Origin: Thalassobius sp049116315
Lineage (GTDB): Bacteria; Pseudomonadota; Alphaproteobacteria; Rhodobacterales; Rhodobacteraceae
NCBI GenBank assembly: GCA_049116315.1
Contig: JAGDZD010000007.1
Location: forward strand, 186,001-250,000
Length of the DNA: 64,000 nucleotides
Direction: 5' to 3'
A program made the translations under genes and the position numbers. Shown here in pieces: positions 9,008 to 16,792 of the stretch. The notes under the pieces were generated by a model. That model was given only the letters and a program-made list of their open reading frames with translations. It had not been told where the DNA came from and made no database searches. The first letter of the stretch is position 1, and every line of letters begins with the position of its first letter.

Positions 9008-9880
9008 GTGCTGAATCTTCAACAGAAAAAACTCATGCCGGGTCTATACCTTTTGGCCACACCTATCGGAACCGCGCGTGACATCACACTTCGGGCATTG
9101 GACATTTTGGCAAGTGCGGATGTGTTGGTGGCCGAAGACACCCGCAGCTTGAAAAAGCTGATGGAGATCCACGGTGTGCCCTTGGGGGAGCGTCATGTGC
9201 TGTCTTATCACGATCACAACGGGGGCCAGATGCGCCCGCGCTTGATGGGGCTTTTGGCCGAGGGCAAAACGATGGCTTACGCCTCGGAGGCGGGGACGCC
9301 CATGGTTGCTGATCCAGGGTTTGATCTGGCGCGTGCCGCGCGCGAAGAAGGACATCTGGTGGTCAGTGCGCCCGGGCCCTCGGCGGTCATCACGGCATTG
9401 ACGCTGGGCGGGTTGCCAACGGATCGGTTCTTCTTTGCTGGGTTCTTGCCCAATGCCAAAGGCGCTCGCAAGTCTGCGCTCAAAGAGCTGAGCGCGGTGC
9501 CCGGCACGCTGGCCTTCTACGAATCGCCCAAACGGGTTGGGGCCATGCTGAAAGACGCAGCAGAGGTTTTGGGCGCTGAGCGACAGGCCGTTGTGTGCCG
9601 CGAGATCACCAAAAAATTTGAAGAAACCCTGCGGGGGTCGTTGGCGGAGTTGGCTCAAACCTGTGCTGAGCGCAGTTTGAAAGGTGAAATCGTCGTACTG
9701 ATTGATCGTCCGCGTTTACCAATCATTCAGGAATCGGATCTAGAAACAGAGCTGCAAGAGTTGTTGACGTCGATGTCCGTGCGCGATGCTGCCGATACCC
9801 TGTCGGAAAAAACCGGGTTCGCGCGGCGCAAAATTTACCAGATGGCGCTGAAACTATCGGATGCTGACAACGACGCTTAA
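9008..9880 (+). CDS. rsmI: 16S rRNA (cytidine1402-2'-O)-methyltransferase
   Basis: 290 aa SAM-dependent methyltransferase that modifies C1402 in the decoding centre of 16S rRNA. The tetrapyrrole-methylase fold is clear: LYLLATPIGTARD at the start, GTPMVADPGFDLARAA in the middle and PGPSAVITAL just after. The start could be GTG 9008 or ATG 9035 (MPGLYLLATPIG); neither has a strong ribosome site. Divergent from the lpoA-like gene and first of the row rsmI-yraN-gshB, an arrangement conserved in the family. Confidence 0.94.
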   Translation: MLNLQQKKLMPGLYLLATPIGTARDITLRALDILASADVLVAEDTRSLKKLMEIHGVPLGERHVLSYHDHNGGQMRPRLMGLLAEGKTMAYASEAGTPMVADPGFDLARAAREEGHLVVSAPGPSAVITALTLGGLPTDRFFFAGFLPNAKGARKSALKELSAVPGTLAFYESPKRVGAMLKDAAEVLGAERQAVVCREITKKFEETLRGSLAELAQTCAERSLKGEIVVLIDRPRLPIIQESDLETELQELLTSMSVRDAADTLSEKTGFARRKIYQMALKLSDADNDA

Positions 9881-9901
9881 CCCTGAAAAGAGGTCAGCGA
9901 G

Positions 9902-10312
9902 TTGGAACAGGCGATATCACGATTTTCGAAAAACCCTGCAGGGTACGTGGCTGCAAACCGCGGGCGCATTGCCCATCTATCGGGCCTCGCGGCCGAGGAT
10001 CAAGTTGTGCGGCTGTATCAGTCTCAAGGGTTAACACTTGTGGACAAGCGATGGCGCGGGGCCTGCGGCGAAATTGATTTGGTGTTTCAAAACGGGGCAC
10101 AGCTGATTTTTGTTGAAGTCAAAAAGTCTCGTAGCATGGATGCCGCGGCGTTGAAAATTTCCCGTCGTCAAATTGATCGCATCATGGCCGCGGGAACAGA
10201 ATACGTTGCACACCAAGGGTTTAGCCAGTCTGTCGACATGCGTTTTGATGCGGCGCTGGTGGATCAGATGGGGGCAATCAGCATTCTTGAAGGGGCGCTC
10301 TCTGAATTCTGA
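9902..10312 (+). CDS. YraN/UPF0102 family nuclease-like protein
   Basis: 136 aa with the UPF0102 signature: AAEDQVVRLYQSQG, then WRGACGEIDLVFQ and LIFVEVKKSR, which carry the GEID...EVK acidic-Lys pattern of the PD-(D/E)XK nuclease fold (similar to Holliday-junction resolvases). The function is not established. The first residues before GLAAEDQ are longer than usual. Translation probably begins at TTG 9902 with GAGG eight bases upstream; no better ATG or GTG is present before the conserved core. Confidence 0.85.
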   Translation: MEQAISRFSKNPAGYVAANRGRIAHLSGLAAEDQVVRLYQSQGLTLVDKRWRGACGEIDLVFQNGAQLIFVEVKKSRSMDAAALKISRRQIDRIMAAGTEYVAHQGFSQSVDMRFDAALVDQMGAISILEGALSEF

Positions 10313-10369
10313 TTTGCCTCTGGCCCATGCATGCGCCATGTAAATGGTGTCATATTTTGGGGAACACCG

Positions 10370-11305
10370 ATGAAAATCGCATTTCAGATGGATCCTATTG
10401 GATCGGTCGATATTCACGCTGACAGCACTTTCCGCATCGCATGGGAAGCACAGGAACGTGGCCACGAGCTGTTTTATTACACAGCCGACAAACTGTCGTT
10501 TCAAAACGGAAAAATCGTGGCTCGCGGCTGGCCAATTGAACTGCGCCGAGTGGTCGGGGATCACGTCACCTATGGTGAGGAACAAGAGGTCGACCTGTCG
10601 ACCTATGACGTGGTTTGGCTGCGTCAGGACCCACCATTTGATATGTTCTATATCACCACAACCCATCTCTTGGATCGGATTCACCCTGACACGCTGGTTG
10701 TGAATGATCCGTTCTGGGTGCGCAATTACCCGGAAAAACTGTTGGTTCTGGATTTTCCAGACCTGACGCCGCCGACCACCATCGCACGCGATCTGCAAAC
10801 CATTCGCGACTTTAAGGACGTGCATGGCGATGTGATTCTGAAGCCACTCTATGGCAACGGCGGTGCGGGCGTGTTTCGCCTCACCAAGGAGGATCGGAAC
10901 CTGTCGTCGTTGCACGAGCTATTCACCGGCTTTAGCCGAGAGCCATTGATTGTGCAGAAGTTCCTGCCTGATGTCAGCAAGGGGGACAAACGCGTCATTT
11001 TGGTTGACGGAGAGCCCGTGGGCGCGATCAACCGCGTGCCTCAAGCCGGGGAAACCCGTTCCAACATGCATGTTGGCGGTCGCCCCGAAAAGATTGGTCT
11101 TAGTGAACGCGATCTTGAAATCTGCGCCAAAATTGGCCCGTTGTTGAAGGAAAAAGGCCAGGTCTTTGTTGGGATCGACGTGATCGGTGACTATTTGACT
11201 GAAATCAACGTGACCTCCCCAACTGGCATCCAGGAACTGGAACGGTTCGATGGCACCAATACCGCGCAAAAGCTTTGGGAAGTGATCGAAGCCAAACGCG
11301 CGTGA
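10370..11305 (+). CDS. gshB: glutathione synthetase
   Basis: 311 aa ATP-grasp ligase that joins gamma-glutamylcysteine and glycine, the second step of glutathione synthesis. The N-terminus MKIAFQMDPIGSVDIHADST is the standard GshB start; the ATP-grasp part includes VILKPLYGNGGAGVFRL, VQKFLPDV-SKGDKRVILVDG and the C-terminal EINVTSPTGIQE. Start ATG 10370 has GGGGA upstream. Its stop overlaps the next gene's GTG by 4 bp. Confidence 0.96.
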   Translation: MKIAFQMDPIGSVDIHADSTFRIAWEAQERGHELFYYTADKLSFQNGKIVARGWPIELRRVVGDHVTYGEEQEVDLSTYDVVWLRQDPPFDMFYITTTHLLDRIHPDTLVVNDPFWVRNYPEKLLVLDFPDLTPPTTIARDLQTIRDFKDVHGDVILKPLYGNGGAGVFRLTKEDRNLSSLHELFTGFSREPLIVQKFLPDVSKGDKRVILVDGEPVGAINRVPQAGETRSNMHVGGRPEKIGLSERDLEICAKIGPLLKEKGQVFVGIDVIGDYLTEINVTSPTGIQELERFDGTNTAQKLWEVIEAKRA

Positions 11306-12219
11306 GTGTGCGAATGCAACTGATGGGCGCAGCGATGCGCCCAGTGGTGCGTTTTGCAATGCGCCGGGCGTCGGATCCGAAGGCGATGCGACGCCATTTT
11401 GCAATTTCAGCCAAGCTATGGTTCCGCCATGTGCCTTTTTCGCTGTTTTTGCCCACCACATTTGGGCCCCGCAAGGCTGAAGCGCTGTGGGTGTCGGCTG
11501 AGCCCACCTCTCACTCCAAGGTGCTGCTCTATTTTCATGGTGGCGGGTACCTTGCCGGCAGTCCACACACGCATAAAATGGTGGTGGCGCGGTTGTCCCG
11601 GATGGCGGGGCTGCGCGCCTTTGTGCCCTCCTATCGATTGGCACCCGAGCACCCGTTGAGCGCCGCTTGTGAGGATGCAGACCTTGCGTTTGAGCACCTG
11701 TTGTCTAAGGGGTATCGCGCTCAGGATATCGTTTTGGGAGGTGACAGCGCCGGGGGTGGCATCGCGCTGGGCCTGTTGGCGCGCCTGTGTCAGCGCGGGC
11801 AACCGCCAGCTGGGTGTTTTGCTTGGTCCCCGTTTTGTGATCAAAGTTTCTCAGGGGACTCGATCCAAGAAAACGGCGACAAGGATCACTTTTTCCCCGG
11901 CGACCGGGTTGAGGATCTGGCCGAACGGATTTTGGGCGGCGCAGATCCCAAGGATCCAAAGATCTCCCCCCTGTTCGCCGCATACCCCAACTGCCCGCCG
12001 GTGTTTTTGCAGGTGTCAGACAGCGAAATTTTGCGGGATGATTCCGTGCGCATGGATCAAAAACTGCGCGCCGAAGGGGCGCAATGCCAGCTCGAAGTTT
12101 ACTCCGCGGCCCCGCATGTGTGGCATCTGTTTGATGGCTGGTTTCCCGAGGCGCGAGCAGCCATTCGCAAAACCGCTGCGTTTGTTAACTCTCTGCCACC
12201 GTTGTCAGACGATAGCTGA
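11302..12219 (+). CDS. alpha/beta hydrolase, hormone-sensitive-lipase type
   Basis: 305 aa esterase/lipase of the HSL (family IV) group: oxyanion motif FHGGGYLAG, nucleophile Ser in GGDSAGG, acid Asp near DSEILRDD and His in HVWHLF. Expected to cleave short acyl esters; the natural substrate is unknown. Start GTG 11302 gives the 4-bp GTGA overlap with gshB, suggesting cotranscription with rsmI-yraN-gshB. Its 3' end overlaps the convergent comM gene by 35 bp, so both final codons are read in opposite directions there. In related genomes gshB and comM are often direct neighbours, so this gene may be an insertion. Confidence 0.85.
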   Translation: MSVRMQLMGAAMRPVVRFAMRRASDPKAMRRHFAISAKLWFRHVPFSLFLPTTFGPRKAEALWVSAEPTSHSKVLLYFHGGGYLAGSPHTHKMVVARLSRMAGLRAFVPSYRLAPEHPLSAACEDADLAFEHLLSKGYRAQDIVLGGDSAGGGIALGLLARLCQRGQPPAGCFAWSPFCDQSFSGDSIQENGDKDHFFPGDRVEDLAERILGGADPKDPKISPLFAAYPNCPPVFLQVSDSEILRDDSVRMDQKLRAEGAQCQLEVYSAAPHVWHLFDGWFPEARAAIRKTAAFVNSLPPLSDDS

Positions 12220-13699
12220 TAGCCTCGGCTATATGGGGGCGTCGCACCGATTGAGATCCGTCCAGATCCGCGATGGTGCGGGCCACGCGTAACACCCGAT
12301 GATAGCCGCGTGCGGATAGACCAAAGCGTTCTGCGATACGGATCAATAGATCACGTGCTTCGGTGTCCGGGGCGGCAATTTCTTCTAAGATACCGCCTTC
12401 GGCGTCGCTGTTCAGATGTATCTGGGGGTGTTCCGCAAAACGCTTTTGTTGGATTTGGCGCGCTGTCACGACGCGCTGCGCCACTTGCGCAGAACTGTCC
12501 CCCGTCGCAGGCAGATCCAGATCGCTAAACGCGACGGGTGGAATTTCCAATCGCAGATCAAAGCGATCCAACAGCGGTCCGCTGATGCGCCCGAAATAGT
12601 CGTCGCCACAGTTGGGGGCCCGCCCGCAGGCGCGCGATGGATCGGTCAAATGCCCGCATCGGCAGGGGTTTGCAGCCGCAACAAGCAGAAAACGGCAGGG
12701 GTATTGCACATGCGCATTGGCGCGAGACACAGTGACATATCCGGTTTCGATCGGTTGGCGCAGCGTTTCTAACACCGAGCGTTGGTATTCTGGGAATTCG
12801 TCCATGAATAAGACGCCGTTGTGAGCCAATGACATTTCGCCGGGCTTTGCGCGTCGTCCGCCACCCACAATCGCCGCCATCGAGGCGGTGTGGTGCGGTT
12901 CACGAAAGGGGCGCGACCGGGAAATACCCCCTTCGTCGAGCAACCCACACACCGAATGGATCATAGATGTTTCCAAGGCCTCTTGCGCGGATAGATCGGG
13001 CAAAAGCGTCGGTAAGCGCTTGGCCAACATCGATTTTCCAGATCCGGGTGGACCCGTCAACAACAGGTGGTGACGCCCCGCAGCGGCAATTTCGAGGGCC
13101 CGTTTGCCCCGTTCTTGGCCTTTGATATCTCGCAAACACCGACCCGCAGTATCCGTGAACACCTCGCCGGGCAACGCTGGTGGCAATGGTGATTGTCCGG
13201 TGAAGTGGCGTACAACATCGGCTAGGCCTGCAGCGGCGATCACCTGACAGCCCCCCACCCAAGCGGCTTCGGCCCCCGATGCTTTGGGGCACAGCAATGC
13301 GCGGTCTTCTTCGGCGGCGGCCACGGCGGCAGGCAGTGCGCCAACACAGGGGACCAAGTTTCCATCCAGCGACAACTCACCAAGCGAGGTGGTGGTTTCA
13401 ATCGCGTCAGGCGGCAAAATTTCGAGAGCAACAAGCAGCGCAAGCGCGATGGGCAAGTCAAAGTGGCTGCCCTCTTTGGGCAGATCAGCGGGGGAGAGGT
13501 TGATGGTGATCCGTTTGGACGGCAGGGCAATCGCCAAGCTGTGCAGGGCGCTGCGGATGCGGTCACGTGCTTCTGAAACCGCTTTGTCTGGCAGCCCAAC
13601 AATGGCGAAAGCGGGCAAGCCCGCAGTGACCGCGCATTGCACCTCGACCTGACGGGCGGCAACGCCGTCAAAGGCAACTGAATAAGACCGAGCAACCAT
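12185..13699 (-). CDS. comM: ComM/YifB-type Mg-chelatase-like AAA ATPase
   Basis: 504 aa. N-terminal Lon-protease-like domain (AFAIVGLPDKAVSEARDR), then an AAA+ core with Walker A TGPPGSGKSMLAKR and Walker B GVLFMDEFPEY, a Cys-rich insertion (NPCRCGH...CGRAPNCGDDY) and a C-terminal helical domain. ComM is a bidirectional helicase that promotes branch migration during natural transformation. The start ATG 13699 (MVARSYSVAFDG) fits the family; an upstream in-frame TTG at 13717 does not. The whole leader up to the ATG is a perfect hairpin (see 13701-13745), which holds the ribosome site. Confidence 0.92.
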   Translation of the reverse strand: MVARSYSVAFDGVAARQVEVQCAVTAGLPAFAIVGLPDKAVSEARDRIRSALHSLAIALPSKRITINLSPADLPKEGSHFDLPIALALLVALEILPPDAIETTTSLGELSLDGNLVPCVGALPAAVAAAEEDRALLCPKASGAEAAWVGGCQVIAAAGLADVVRHFTGQSPLPPALPGEVFTDTAGRCLRDIKGQERGKRALEIAAAGRHHLLLTGPPGSGKSMLAKRLPTLLPDLSAQEALETSMIHSVCGLLDEGGISRSRPFREPHHTASMAAIVGGGRRAKPGEMSLAHNGVLFMDEFPEYQRSVLETLRQPIETGYVTVSRANAHVQYPCRFLLVAAANPCRCGHLTDPSRACGRAPNCGDDYFGRISGPLLDRFDLRLEIPPVAFSDLDLPATGDSSAQVAQRVVTARQIQQKRFAEHPQIHLNSDAEGGILEEIAAPDTEARDLLIRIAERFGLSARGYHRVLRVARTIADLDGSQSVRRPHIAEAISYRLTTVAES

Positions 13700-13700
13700 A

Positions 13701-13745
13701 AAACCCCCAAGGATCAATAGGGCAATGATTAATCCTTGGGGGTTT
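13701..13745 (-). terminator. perfect 14-bp hairpin: GST terminator and comM leader
   Basis: AAACCCCCAAGGAT (13701-13714) and ATCCTTGGGGGTTT (13732-13745) pair fully with a 17-nt loop. On the minus strand it follows the GST stop by 20 bp and ends in TTTT, as an intrinsic terminator would, but the very next base begins TATG, the comM start. The 3' arm CTTGGGGG is the only candidate ribosome site for comM. So it may both end GST transcription and hide the comM ribosome site. Confidence 0.75.
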
Positions 13746-13765
13746 CATATTGGTTAACGAAAGAT

Positions 13766-14635
13766 TTAGCTCTGCATCAAAGACACAAACGCTGGCCAAG
13801 CTTCGGGGTCATTCACGGTTTTGTCCCGGCACTGAGGATTGCAGAACCCATAGACGATGCCACCGATTTCAAGGAAATCCGTTACGGGATCGCCAGAATA
13901 GGGACAGGTCGCGTTGACCGAGGGGCCTTCGCAGGGGCGTGCGGCCAAAGGGGTAGGTCCGGGCCAGGTCTGGGTTTCCAAGTCCATCGCATAGGGGATT
14001 GTCTCGTAATTTTGGGTCAATCCCAAAGCGCGCCACTGGCGGAACGAAAGATCGTTGAGCGTGGTGGTTACGTAGTCTTGCAACAGGTCGCTGACAGGCA
14101 GATCGTGGCCTGCAATCCGTGCTGCAATTGGGGCAAAGAACGCATCTGCAATGCTATAGGCCCCAAAGAGCCAAGGGCCTGCAGCGCCAAATTCGCGACG
14201 CGCTTTCCCCAGCAGGGTTTCGAGACGATCTAGGTCACGTTGGACGTCGTCGGAAACCGCGAAATCCTTGTATTGAAACAGCAATTGCATTGGGCATTCG
14301 CTGCGCAGCGGAACGAAACCGGCGTGCATTTCCGCAGAAATCCAGCGGGCATAGGCCCGGGCTGCCGGATCTGCTGGCCACATCTGTGCATCGGGGTGGC
14401 GGCTGTTCAACTCTTCTGCGATCGCCATCGTCTCGCCGATGATCGTACCCTCTGGTGTTTTGAGCGTGGGCAGCAAGCGGGCCGGGGCCAATGTCGCAAG
14501 GTCCTGCTTATAGGATCCGTCAAAGAGCGAGCTCAAATGGGTGCGAAACGGCAGATCAAATTTTTCCAACATCAGCCAGCCACGCAAAGACCAGCTGGAA
14601 AAACTGCGATCACCGATGTACAAGTCGTAGGACAC
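13766..14635 (-). CDS. glutathione S-transferase with C-terminal Cys-rich YHS-like tail
   Basis: 289 aa. Residues 1-80 are a thioredoxin-fold GST N-domain (IGDRSFSSWSLRGWL with the active Ser region at 11-16, GETMAIAEEL near 67), followed by the helical C-domain to about 225. The last 60 residues are extra: Cys244-PYSGDPV, then GFCNPQC (Cys265, Cys269) and NDPEAWPAF, like the C..FC..C..dP pattern of YHS/TRASH metal-binding domains. A glutathione-linked enzyme with a metal or redox sensor tail is inferred. Divergent neighbours are absent; the hairpin 13701-13745 ends it. Confidence 0.85.
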   Translation of the reverse strand: MSYDLYIGDRSFSSWSLRGWLMLEKFDLPFRTHLSSLFDGSYKQDLATLAPARLLPTLKTPEGTIIGETMAIAEELNSRHPDAQMWPADPAARAYARWISAEMHAGFVPLRSECPMQLLFQYKDFAVSDDVQRDLDRLETLLGKARREFGAAGPWLFGAYSIADAFFAPIAARIAGHDLPVSDLLQDYVTTTLNDLSFRQWRALGLTQNYETIPYAMDLETQTWPGPTPLAARPCEGPSVNATCPYSGDPVTDFLEIGGIVYGFCNPQCRDKTVNDPEAWPAFVSLMQS

Positions 14636-14710
14636 TGAAATATTCTCCTGTTTTGCGCAGGGTAGCTCAGTTCTTTCATAACGAAAAATAAATAAGTGAT
14701 GTGCGATACA

Positions 14711-15283
14711 TCACAAATTTTGATTGATCGAGGCCGCGCGCCAACGTTGGTCTTGCCAGTGCAATTCGGTCACGGACAGGTTGTCGATCTTATGTGCGAA
14801 CGCGGCATAGGGGTCAATTTGCAGCGCTTTTTGGACCTGCGACAAGATCGCCCCAAAATGTGCAACAGCCACGATATCGCGCCCGGGGTGTTGTGACATC
14901 AATCGGTTTGCCACCGCATCTACGCGTGTGCTCAGCGCGTTCCAGCTTTCACCTTGTGGGGGGGCAACATCGCCCGGTGTGTCCCAAAAGGCCCGGATAT
15001 GATTGGTATCTTTGACCTCATCAAACGTTTGCATTTCCCAATCCCCGAAATGAATTTCGCGCAGGCCCGCATCATGGGGCAGGCGCTCTCGGTCGCCGGT
15101 AATGGCATCCGCGGTTGCCACAGCCCGCTGCAAATCTGAAGAAATAACCAGCGCCTCAGCGGGCAGGTGGTCGTGGACACGCGACAGCAAAGCGGTGTCC
15201 GACAAATCTGCGGGCAGATCTGTCCAGCCAACCATGGCCTTGGCGTGGGTTGGCCCATGGCGGACCCAGAAAAAGCGGCTCAT
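14711..15283 (-). CDS. histidine phosphatase, possible alpha-ribazole phosphatase
   Basis: 190 aa of the phosphoglycerate-mutase/histidine-phosphatase superfamily: RHG at residues 8-10 with the phospho-accepting His9, REIHFGDWE in the middle and the second His in VAHFGAIL. It overlaps the cobU stop/start by 4 bp, and in cobalamin clusters such a gene usually encodes CobC, which removes the 5'-phosphate of alpha-ribazole-phosphate. That specific role is inferred from the neighbour only. Confidence 0.75.
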   Translation of the reverse strand: MSRFFWVRHGPTHAKAMVGWTDLPADLSDTALLSRVHDHLPAEALVISSDLQRAVATADAITGDRERLPHDAGLREIHFGDWEMQTFDEVKDTNHIRAFWDTPGDVAPPQGESWNALSTRVDAVANRLMSQHPGRDIVAVAHFGAILSQVQKALQIDPYAAFAHKIDNLSVTELHWQDQRWRAASINQNL

Positions 15284-15801
15284 GGCAACTGCCCTTTTAG
15301 AGCAAGCGGCAGGCCGGCCATTACCGTCACAACCAGATCGGCCTGTGCGGCGAGCTTTTGGTTCAATCGCCCCTGTGCATTTTGAAACCGACGCGCCAGA
15401 GCATTGTCAGGCACCACGCAGAGGCCCACTTCGTTGGAAACAACCACAATCGGGGCTTGGCATTTGTCAATGGCATCAAACAGCTGGTTTTCCACCTCTG
15501 CAAGATCAGAGTCCGCGAGCAGATGATTGCTGAGCCACATCGTGGCGCAATCAAGCAAAACGACCTGTGTCGATGTCGCTGAGCCGAGAACCGTTGCCGG
15601 ATTGAGCGGTTCTTCGTGGGTGATCCACTGGCTGCCGCGCTGTTCACGATGTTGCAATACTTTTGTGCGCATCTCGTCGTCCCACGCCTGCGCGGTCGCA
15701 AGGTAAATCTTCTCGTAACCCGTTTGTACAACTAGGTTTTCGGCGAAGCTCGACTTGCCCGAGCTTGCGCCACCCAGCACCAAGGTCAACGATTTGAGCA
15801 T
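15280..15801 (-). CDS. cobU: adenosylcobinamide kinase / guanylyltransferase
   Basis: 173 aa bifunctional enzyme of the cobalamin nucleotide-loop pathway: phosphorylates adenosylcobinamide and adds GMP to form AdoCbi-GDP. Walker A GGASSGKS at 10-17; His51 in HREQR, the guanylylated His, followed by W-I-THEEP; CATMWLSNHLL and VSNEVGLCVVP later. Called CobP in Alphaproteobacteria. Two-gene operon with the phosphatase; other cobalamin genes are not in the window. Divergent from rpoH. Confidence 0.95.
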   Translation of the reverse strand: MLKSLTLVLGGASSGKSSFAENLVVQTGYEKIYLATAQAWDDEMRTKVLQHREQRGSQWITHEEPLNPATVLGSATSTQVVLLDCATMWLSNHLLADSDLAEVENQLFDAIDKCQAPIVVVSNEVGLCVVPDNALARRFQNAQGRLNQKLAAQADLVVTVMAGLPLALKGQLP

Positions 15802-15819
15802 CCAAATTACACCTTATTG

Positions 15820-15849
15820 TGATCCACTACGCCTTGTGGTGCGTAACAT
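15820..15849 (+). promoter_or_regulatory. sigma-E (ECF) type promoter of rpoH
   Basis: TGATCC (15820-15825), 18 bases, then TAACAT (15844-15849), 64 bp before the rpoH start. Rhodobacter sphaeroides RpoE promoters have a TGATCC -35 element and a TAA-type -10 element, and rpoHII is one of their known targets. The spacing and -35 match seen here make rpoH a likely member of the singlet-oxygen sigma-E regulon. Confidence 0.65.
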
Positions 15850-15913
15850 TCCTGACTGTAATGAAACAAGGCGTGACACTTCAATCATGCCGATGAATCG
15901 CGGGGGTTAAGGT

Positions 15914-16792
15914 ATGCCACTTGATGCACCAAACAATATGTCCCTGTCTCGCAAGGCCATGAAGGCCGAGCTATTGGATGCAGAGACCGAACGTCAATTG
16001 GCCTATGCATGGCGGGACGAACGAGACGAAGAAGCACTACATCGGTTGATCACAGCCTACATGCGGTTGGCGATTTCGATGGCAGCCAAGTTTAAGCGCT
16101 ATGGCGCGCCCATGAATGACCTTGTCCAAGAGGCGGGGCTTGGGTTGATGAAGGCGGCGGACAAATTTGACCCCGATCGCGGCGTACGGTTTTCCACCTA
16201 CGCTGTTTGGTGGATCAAAGCCTCGATCCAAGACTATGTGATGCGCAACTGGTCGATGGTGCGCACCGGGTCGACGTCGTCGCAAAAGTCGCTGTTTTTT
16301 AACATGCGACGTGTGCAGGCTCAGCTTGAGCGCGAGGCGCAGTCGCGGGGCGAAACCTTGGACGCAGCACAGATGCGTCAGGCGATTTCGATGGAAATCG
16401 GCGTGCCGCTGCACGATGTCGAGATGATGGAAGGCCGCCTGTCTGGATCTGACTTCTCGCTCAATGCGACTCAAAGCAGTGAAGATGAAGGGCGCGAATG
16501 GATCGACACCCTAGAGGACGAAGGCGATCAGGCCGCCGAAATCGTCGAGGATCAGCAAGACCGCCTGTCCTTGCGCGCATGGTTGGTTGATGCGGTGTCT
16601 CACTTGAACGAGCGTGAGCAGTTTATCATTCGTGAGCGAAAGCTGCGCGAACCCGCTCGCACGTTAGAGTCATTGGGCAAAGAATTGGGTCTGAGCAAAG
16701 AGCGGGTGCGCCAGCTTGAGGCCGCCGCGTTGAAAAAGATGCGCAAACGGCTGGAAGATGAAAGCAAGGACGTGCAAGACTTCTTGCTATGA
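15914..16792 (+). CDS. rpoH: heat-shock/oxidative-stress sigma factor RpoH
   Basis: 292 aa sigma-70 family factor of group 3. Region 2 reads NDLVQEAGLGLMKAADKFDPDRGVRF split over residues 68-93, the RpoH box QKSLFFNMRR is at 124-133, and region 4.2 (TLESLGKELGLSKERVRQLE) is near the C-terminus. Many Rhodobacteraceae carry two paralogues; the position in front of a chaN-like gene and coaBC and the sigma-E-like promoter suggest the RpoHII type that responds to singlet oxygen. Start ATG 15914, preceded by GGGGGTTAAGGT. Confidence 0.92.
   Translation: MPLDAPNNMSLSRKAMKAELLDAETERQLAYAWRDERDEEALHRLITAYMRLAISMAAKFKRYGAPMNDLVQEAGLGLMKAADKFDPDRGVRFSTYAVWWIKASIQDYVMRNWSMVRTGSTSSQKSLFFNMRRVQAQLEREAQSRGETLDAAQMRQAISMEIGVPLHDVEMMEGRLSGSDFSLNATQSSEDEGREWIDTLEDEGDQAAEIVEDQQDRLSLRAWLVDAVSHLNEREQFIIRERKLREPARTLESLGKELGLSKERVRQLEAAALKKMRKRLEDESKDVQDFLL

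Noticed and set aside
14655..14673. GGGTAGCTCAG-like stretch that resembles a tRNA D-arm
   Set aside because: No acceptor stem, anticodon arm or T-loop (TTCGANNC) follows within 60-80 bp; it lies in the GST leader.
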